This document shows, in pieces, positions 59,655 to 64,000 of a stretch of DNA of 64,000 nucleotides. Every line of letters begins with the position of its first letter. Positions within the stretch are counted from its first letter, which is position 1. The position numbers and the translations under genes are program-made. The notes beneath the pieces are model-generated. The model was given only the letters and a program-made list of their open reading frames with translations. It ran no database searches and was not told the DNA's origin. The DNA comes from Sphingobacteriaceae bacterium (GTDB taxonomy: Bacteria > Bacteroidota > Bacteroidia > B-17B0 > Aurantibacillaceae). The stretch covers positions 1,116,001-1,180,000 of the forward strand of contig NVQB01000001.1 in NCBI GenBank assembly GCA_002319075.1, read 5' to 3'.

Positions 59655-59966
59655 TCAGTTAGCACAGCATTCAATAGTGGTTTTGTGCGTTGCGGAGTGC
59701 TTTCTGCTTGCATTTATCAGCATCGAAATTCTGTAGCCTTGTTTATAGGGAATAATATCCTGAATCTCACTTGCTTCGCCTCCAAACACCACTTCTACAA
59801 AAAAACCTTGCAGAAAATAAAGGCAGGTAATTCCCTCTTTTTCAGAATCCTGGTCTAAAAAAACACCATCTTTTCTCAGAAGATTTACTTGTTCACTTAT
59901 ACTTAGTTTTACGAAATCGTAAAAAGATTGAATATTTAGTAGCGGGAGTAAATTTTCTGTTCTCAT
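59655..59966 (-). CDS. small protein of unknown function
   Basis: 103 residues, ATG start at 59966, no signal peptide. Segments NIQSFYDFVKLSISEQVNLLRKDGVFLD and CLYFLQGFFVEVVFGGEASEIQDIIPYKQGYRI suggest an alpha-beta fold. I recall small proteins of this form (an F-x-x-L-x-x-x-E-Q-x-x-x-L opening and an aromatic-rich middle) as common in Bacteroidota, without a known function. Its codon use resembles its neighbours. A 14-bp palindrome overlies its probable promoter, which suggests a controlled gene. Convergent with the pigment cluster's last gene, 13 bp away. Confidence 0.65.
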   Translation of the reverse strand: MRTENLLPLLNIQSFYDFVKLSISEQVNLLRKDGVFLDQDSEKEGITCLYFLQGFFVEVVFGGEASEIQDIIPYKQGYRISMLINASRKHSATHKTTIECCAN

Positions 59967-59979
59967 AATTCTTATTTTA

Positions 59980-59993
59980 CTGTAAAATTACAG
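59980..59993 (-). promoter_or_regulatory. 14-bp palindrome overlapping the promoter of the 59655 gene
   Basis: CTGTAAAATTACAG: arms CTGTAA and TTACAG with a 2-bp centre. On the minus strand a -7-like TAATTTTA lies within it, 14 bp before the ATG. It could be an operator for a dimeric repressor; nothing identifies which. The 220-bp gap beyond it, to the prmA end at 60188, holds no other feature I can support. Confidence 0.45.
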
Positions 59994-60187
59994 CGATCAG
60001 AGTCCACCGGCAATCCACAGAACCTTTTGCCATTACACATGTAAGATTTTAGAGAAAATGCACAGGCTTTTGCATCCATAAAACAACTTTGCACTTCAAG
60101 CAAGATAGCTCGAAACCCTTATAATCAGAAAGATACAGAGGCTTGCAAATTCACCGCTGAAAAATAATATTCGCCTCTATTTATTTT

Positions 60188-61015
60188 TTAGACTTTTTTG
60201 AGCTGCATCATGGCCCATTCATTTTCATTTACTGTTCTTACAAAGTCAAAACCATTTGCTTTGGCCACCTGTGTCAATTCTTCAACGTCTGTAGTAAAAA
60301 AACCACTCAAAAAGAGCAGCGCATCTTTATCCATGATCTTTGAATAAGAAGGAATTTGGGCTTTAAGAATATTTTTATTGATGTTAGCTAAAATAATTTC
60401 GAAAGATTTTTCGTTGTCAAGCAGATCAACATCTCCCTGCTTTAAAAGGATATCCGGAAAGCCATTGGCACTGCAATTCTCTTTTGCATTTTCAACGCTC
60501 CATTCATCAATGTCGATTCCAACAGTATCACCCGCACCTAATTGCTTAGCGAGAATCGCAAGAATTCCAGTGCCGCAACCCATATCTAATACCCGTTTAT
60601 TCTTTACTTCTGTAGAGAATAGTTCCCGGCACATCAACCTTGTAGTTTGGTGGTGACCTGTGCCAAAACTCATTTTTGGCATGATCACAATTTCCTGTTT
60701 TACAGTTGCGTTTTTTTCGTGGAAGGGAGCACGAATACATAAAAGATCATCCACAAAAACAGGTTCAAAGTTTTTTTCCCACTCAGCATTCCAGTTTGTT
60801 GCCGCAATTTTTTCAACCGTAAAAGCAAATACAAAATCTTCAAATTGAAACTCTGAAAAATCAAGCGTCGTTGCTTCTTCTTCCTTTATATAAGCTGTGA
60901 ATCCTGTATCAGAATAGTCGAAACTTTCAAAACCTAGTTCTGAAATCATGGCCACAAGAATCTCTGACCCGGGCTGTGGTGGTTCTACGGTAAACCTGTA
61001 TGCTAAATAACTCAT
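60188..61015 (-). CDS. prmA: ribosomal protein L11 methyltransferase
   Basis: 275 residues from ATG 61015. The frame can be extended to 61129 inside tpiA, but the family begins as MSYLAYRFTVEPPQPGSEILVAMI, and this start overlaps the tpiA stop by 4 bp (ATGA), the typical arrangement. N-terminal substrate-recognition domain (1-100), then SAM motif VLDMGCGTGILAILAKQLGA, VGIDIDEWSVENAKEN and LANINKNILKAQIPSY. It trimethylates ribosomal protein L11. It is the last gene of the permease-tpiA-prmA operon. Nearby, 59967-60187 shows no gene. Confidence 0.9.
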   Translation of the reverse strand: MSYLAYRFTVEPPQPGSEILVAMISELGFESFDYSDTGFTAYIKEEEATTLDFSEFQFEDFVFAFTVEKIAATNWNAEWEKNFEPVFVDDLLCIRAPFHEKNATVKQEIVIMPKMSFGTGHHQTTRLMCRELFSTEVKNKRVLDMGCGTGILAILAKQLGAGDTVGIDIDEWSVENAKENCSANGFPDILLKQGDVDLLDNEKSFEIILANINKNILKAQIPSYSKIMDKDALLFLSGFFTTDVEELTQVAKANGFDFVRTVNENEWAMMQLKKV

Positions 61016-61773
61016 GAGAAAGATTCCATGATAATACAAAAATCGTCTGCCTTCAAACTCGCTCCGCCAATTAAACCGCCATCCACATCGGGACAAGAGA
61101 AAAGCTCTTTTGCATTTTGAGCATTGCAACTTCCACCGTAAAGGATAGGCATTTCGTTCGCGATATCCTCCGAAAAAATTTCACCAATTACCCTTCTTAT
61201 AAAAGCATGCATTTCCTGGGCCTGCTCAGGGCTGGCTGTCTCACCCGTACCTATAGCCCATACAGGCTCATAAGCTAAAACGAGTTGTGTTATTTTATCC
61301 TTCGGAAAATGATTTAAAACACTTTCCAATTGTTTTCTTACTACTTCAAAGTGTTGCTCCGCTTTGCGTTCTGCCAGCACTTCTCCAAAACAAAAGATAA
61401 CATTAAGATTACTTTTTAAAGCCTGATCAATTTTCAAAGCCAGTTGAGAATCGGTTTCCGAAAAATAAGCACGTCGCTCGCTATGTCCTACCAGCACGCA
61501 ATTACCACCTGCCGATTGAATCATTGCAGCCGAAACCTCACCTGTAAAAGCTCCTTTATCATGCTCACTGCAATTCTGAGCGCCAATATAAAAATCACGG
61601 TCCTCTCTAAAAATAACACTTAACATTTGAAGATAAGGTAAAGGAGGAAAAATGACTTTCTGTATCCCACCAATAGTGCCTGATTTTTCTTTTATAGCAG
61701 AGGCCAGGTCAAACGCCTCTTCCCAATTTAAGTTCATTTTCCAGTTACCTGCAACAATTTTTTTTCTGCTCAT
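61012..61773 (-). CDS. tpiA: triosephosphate isomerase
   Basis: 253 residues from ATG 61773; a TTG two codons earlier is possible. The catalytic set is complete: N10-W-K12 (GNWKMN), H in VLVGHSERR and E in LAYEPVWAIGTG, with the phosphate loop GGSCNAQNA and GLIGGASLK. It interconverts dihydroxyacetone phosphate and glyceraldehyde 3-phosphate in glycolysis. It lies 7 bp after the ABC permease gene and overlaps prmA by 4 bp, so housekeeping genes and a permease share one transcript. Confidence 0.95.
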   Translation of the reverse strand: MSRKKIVAGNWKMNLNWEEAFDLASAIKEKSGTIGGIQKVIFPPLPYLQMLSVIFREDRDFYIGAQNCSEHDKGAFTGEVSAAMIQSAGGNCVLVGHSERRAYFSETDSQLALKIDQALKSNLNVIFCFGEVLAERKAEQHFEVVRKQLESVLNHFPKDKITQLVLAYEPVWAIGTGETASPEQAQEMHAFIRRVIGEIFSEDIANEMPILYGGSCNAQNAKELFSCPDVDGGLIGGASLKADDFCIIMESFS

Positions 61774-61780
61774 GATCAAT

Positions 61781-62857
61781 TTATTTTACCCGTACACGTG
61801 GATCTAAAATGCCATAAATAATATCCACTACTATATTTATGATTACAAAAATAGAAGCAAAAATTAAAGTGGCTCCCATTACTACAGGAAGATCGTTATT
61901 ATTTAAAGCTTCTACCACTTCGTTTCCTATTCCTTTCCAACTGAAGATCTTTTCTACAAAAACTGCGCCAGCCATTAAACCCGCAAACCAACCCGAAATA
62001 GCTGTAATAACAGGGTTTAAAGCGTTTTTTAAGGCATGTTTAAAAACAATCTTGCTAAACGATAATCCTTTCGCTCTCGCGGTACGAATATAATCCTGCG
62101 ACAAAACATCCAGCAAAGAACTTCTGGTTAATTGAATAACAATGCTCAAAGGACGCATGCCTAAAGTTAATGCCGGCAGTATAAGATTTTTCAATTTTAA
62201 TTCTTCACCATCAATGTTGAGTTCAAATAAACTTCCCGAGGGATTTAATCCGGTGTAATCCGCCAGTACATAGCCGAATAACCAGGCCATAATCAACCCC
62301 ACAAGAAACGAAGGAGCGCTCATACCAAAAACCGTAGCCAGGAAAAAAATACTCCGGTCAAGCACCGAATTCTTTTTTACAGCAGTTACAATGCCCAATA
62401 GAATACCAATTACGGACGCAATAATGATGGCTACAAAGGCCAGGACGGCCGTTTCAGGTAAGGTTTCTTTAATAATTTCTGAGACGTTCTTTTTTGTAAT
62501 GTAACTCCTTCTCAGGTAGGGAAATTTTAAAACCACTACTTCTTTTTTCCCAAGGGTAAATAAAGGGGTCCAATCGTATTTATCCGGATTGAGATAAGAA
62601 AGATCCCCCTCATCCCTGTAGTTATGAAGCGAAACAGGAGAAAGATCATTCAGATAATTGAGGTATTGACTACTTATTGGTTTGTCGGTTCCTAAATCCC
62701 TGTGAATCGCATCAATGGCATCCTTGTTGGCTCTTTGTCCAAGCATAACCGAAGCCGGATCGCCTGGCAAAACATTAAACAAAAAGAAGATGGTGGTAAT
62801 AACTCCTAAAAGTACAACCAGCCCATAAAATAATTTTTTTAAGACAAATTTTATCAC
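61781..62857 (-). CDS. ABC transporter permease, DppB/OppB type
   Basis: 358 residues from GTG 62857. Six membrane helices; the first is LFYGLVVLLGVITTIFFLFNVLPGDPAS, followed by a periplasmic loop enlarged by about 60 residues (residues 45-110) compared with DppB. The EAA loop is SQDYIRTARAKGLSFSKIVFKHALKNALNPV. The end, YGILDPRVRVK, is typical and complete. It would import peptides or similar solutes with a second permease, ATPases and a binding protein, none of which is here. Upstream, 62858-63028 is a divergent spacer without a gene. Confidence 0.85.
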   Translation of the reverse strand: MIKFVLKKLFYGLVVLLGVITTIFFLFNVLPGDPASVMLGQRANKDAIDAIHRDLGTDKPISSQYLNYLNDLSPVSLHNYRDEGDLSYLNPDKYDWTPLFTLGKKEVVVLKFPYLRRSYITKKNVSEIIKETLPETAVLAFVAIIIASVIGILLGIVTAVKKNSVLDRSIFFLATVFGMSAPSFLVGLIMAWLFGYVLADYTGLNPSGSLFELNIDGEELKLKNLILPALTLGMRPLSIVIQLTRSSLLDVLSQDYIRTARAKGLSFSKIVFKHALKNALNPVITAISGWFAGLMAGAVFVEKIFSWKGIGNEVVEALNNNDLPVVMGATLIFASIFVIINIVVDIIYGILDPRVRVK

Positions 62858-63028
62858 GTTTACAGCCCCTAATATAATATTTTATCCGAAGTGGAATAGG
62901 TCGCCCCTACCTTCTTTTTACACGATAATTCACCCAAAAACATCGCCGCTAAATTCCAGGCTTAATTCTTATAATAACTATTACAAATACTGCGTTATAT
63001 CCGTACTTTTACAAAACAAATTCCTTTT

Positions 63029-64000
63029 GTGATTACCCCTAAACTGATACTCATAGCGTTTCTTTTTTTTATCGCCTGCGGTTCTATTCAAGCGCAAAAA
63101 ATCGGCCTGGTACTTAGTGGCGGCGGAGCCAGTGGAATGTGCCACGTAGGCGTTTTAAAAGCTCTGGAAGAAAATAATATTCCGGTTGACTACGTGTGTG
63201 GTACCTCCATCGGCGGACTAATAGGTGCCTACTACGCTGTAGGTTATTCTCCCAAAGATATTGAGAGGCTTGTTAAAACTGCTTTTTTTGGAAGTATTTT
63301 ACGGGGCGAACTACCTGTAAAATATGAATACATGGTAAAAAAACGGGATGATTATGCTGCCTGGGTAACTTTTAAATATGATTTCAGAAACAACTATTTA
63401 AAGAATCTTCCAACCAACGTTATAAATTCTATGCCCATCGATTATTACCTGATGGAAACTTTTACAGGGGTTGCGAATAAAATGCATAACAACTTTGACA
63501 GTCTTTTTGTACCATACCGTTGCGTGGCTGCCGACATTGAATGCAAACAACCGGTTATTTTTAAAAATGGAGATCTGCCGAGCGCTGTCAGAGCCAGTAT
63601 GAGCTATCCCTTTTACCTCAGACCAATTAGTATTGATGGAAAGTTGTTATTTGATGGCGGTCTTTACGATAACTTTCCTACAGATGTGATGCAGAATGAT
63701 TTTAAACCCGATTACATCATTGGCTCCAATGTTTCGGAAAAACCAGTAAAACCAGACGAAGATAATTTGTATTTACAGATCAGGAGTTTGCTCATGAGCC
63801 AGACAAACAACAATCCGAAGTTTGAAGGTGCTCTTATTGAACCATGGAGCGATGTGAATGTTTTTAATTTTGATAACGTACAGCGTCTTATCGATAGCGG
63901 TTATGCAGCGACAATAAGAGCTCTGCCCGAAATTAAAAAACAAATTTCCCGCCGTGCTAATGATGAAACACTTGCTGCAAAAAGAGAAGACTATAAAAAA
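63029..64000 (+). CDS. patatin-like phospholipase, 3' truncated by the window end
   Basis: 324 codons, open to the right edge. The GTG at 63029 opens a signal peptide (ITPKLILIAFLFFIACGSIQAQ). The catalytic parts of a patatin follow: the oxyanion loop SGGGASGMCHVG, nucleophile elbow GTSIGG with its Ser, and the Asp in LLFDGGLYDNFP. This Ser-Asp dyad hydrolyses acyl lipids. The signal peptide and the Bacteroidota setting fit PlpD-like proteins that end in an outer-membrane barrel, but the barrel part would lie outside the window. A -7-like TACTTTTA (63004-63011) is 17 bp upstream. Confidence 0.85.
   Translation, partial: MITPKLILIAFLFFIACGSIQAQKIGLVLSGGGASGMCHVGVLKALEENNIPVDYVCGTSIGGLIGAYYAVGYSPKDIERLVKTAFFGSILRGELPVKYEYMVKKRDDYAAWVTFKYDFRNNYLKNLPTNVINSMPIDYYLMETFTGVANKMHNNFDSLFVPYRCVAADIECKQPVIFKNGDLPSAVRASMSYPFYLRPISIDGKLLFDGGLYDNFPTDVMQNDFKPDYIIGSNVSEKPVKPDEDNLYLQIRSLLMSQTNNNPKFEGALIEPWSDVNVFNFDNVQRLIDSGYAATIRALPEIKKQISRRANDETLAAKREDYKK

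Noticed and set aside
61016-61129. N-terminal extension of PrmA
   Set aside because: It lies inside tpiA, and the family begins at the ATG 61015.
1-64000. CRISPR arrays, tRNA or rRNA genes, prophage, insertion sequences, restriction or other defence systems
   Set aside because: I looked for repeats with spacers, tRNA-like ends, transposase or integrase motifs and defence-type domains and saw none. The only helicase-nuclease (14136) fits DNA repair.

Overview
The window is chromosomal DNA of a Bacteroidota (Bacteroidetes). It is AT-rich, and the promoters I can see follow the phylum's -33 TTTG / -7 TAnnTTTG pattern. It carries type IX secretion (T9SS) C-terminal domains (2-334, 6688-7683), a PorE-like protein, a cobalamin riboswitch ahead of a TonB receptor, and a large flexirubin/dialkylresorcinol-type pigment locus. 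I found no tRNA, rRNA, CRISPR array, prophage or intact insertion sequence.

Layout. 1-1.8 kb: the tail of a surface protein and a von Willebrand A protein. 1.8-4.4 kb: a manganese module, with a DtxR/MntR-type repressor overlapping an NRAMP transporter that carries a C-terminal universal-stress domain; a 16-bp palindrome sits just upstream. 4.4-10 kb, minus strand: a B12-responsive operon (riboswitch, TonB receptor, DUF4465 protein with a T9SS tail, DUF5074 beta-propeller lipoprotein, glycosyltransferase). 10-20.1 kb: housekeeping genes (trmH, hemW, PorE-like OmpA protein, AddA/RecB-like helicase-nuclease, dacB, pyrC). 20.3-24.5 kb: a tightly packed C45 acyltransferase/hydrolase, PaaK-like ligase and glycerol-phosphate-type acyltransferase, probably an outlying arm of the pigment locus. 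24.6-28.7 kb: unrelated secreted or unknown proteins. 28.7-31.1 kb, minus strand: flavin halogenase and methyltransferase. 31.2-59.6 kb, plus strand: the main pigment cluster of about 30 genes, mostly overlapping or within 30 bp of each other. 59.6-64 kb: a small unknown protein, an operon of ABC permease, tpiA and prmA, and the start of a patatin-like phospholipase.

How the pigment genes fit together (family knowledge plus inference). A tyrosine ammonia-lyase makes 4-hydroxycinnamate as the aryl starter. FabG, several ketosynthases with chain-length-factor partners, three acyl carrier proteins and hotdog dehydratases build an aryl polyene. DarB and DarA make the 2,5-dialkylresorcinol half. 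Several acyltransferase-type proteins (a BtrH-like protein, an LpxL-like protein, and an LPLAT domain inside an MMPL fusion) are candidates for the ester bond between the halves. The halogenase and methyltransferases could decorate the aryl ring. An ABC exporter, an MMPL exporter, a LolA-like carrier and a lipoprotein would move the pigment to the outer membrane. The less ordinary points are a duplicated ACP-KS-CLF module, a half-length ketosynthase-like protein, a dehydratase-like protein whose catalytic Glu is Gln, and an MMPL-acyltransferase-methyltransferase fusion.
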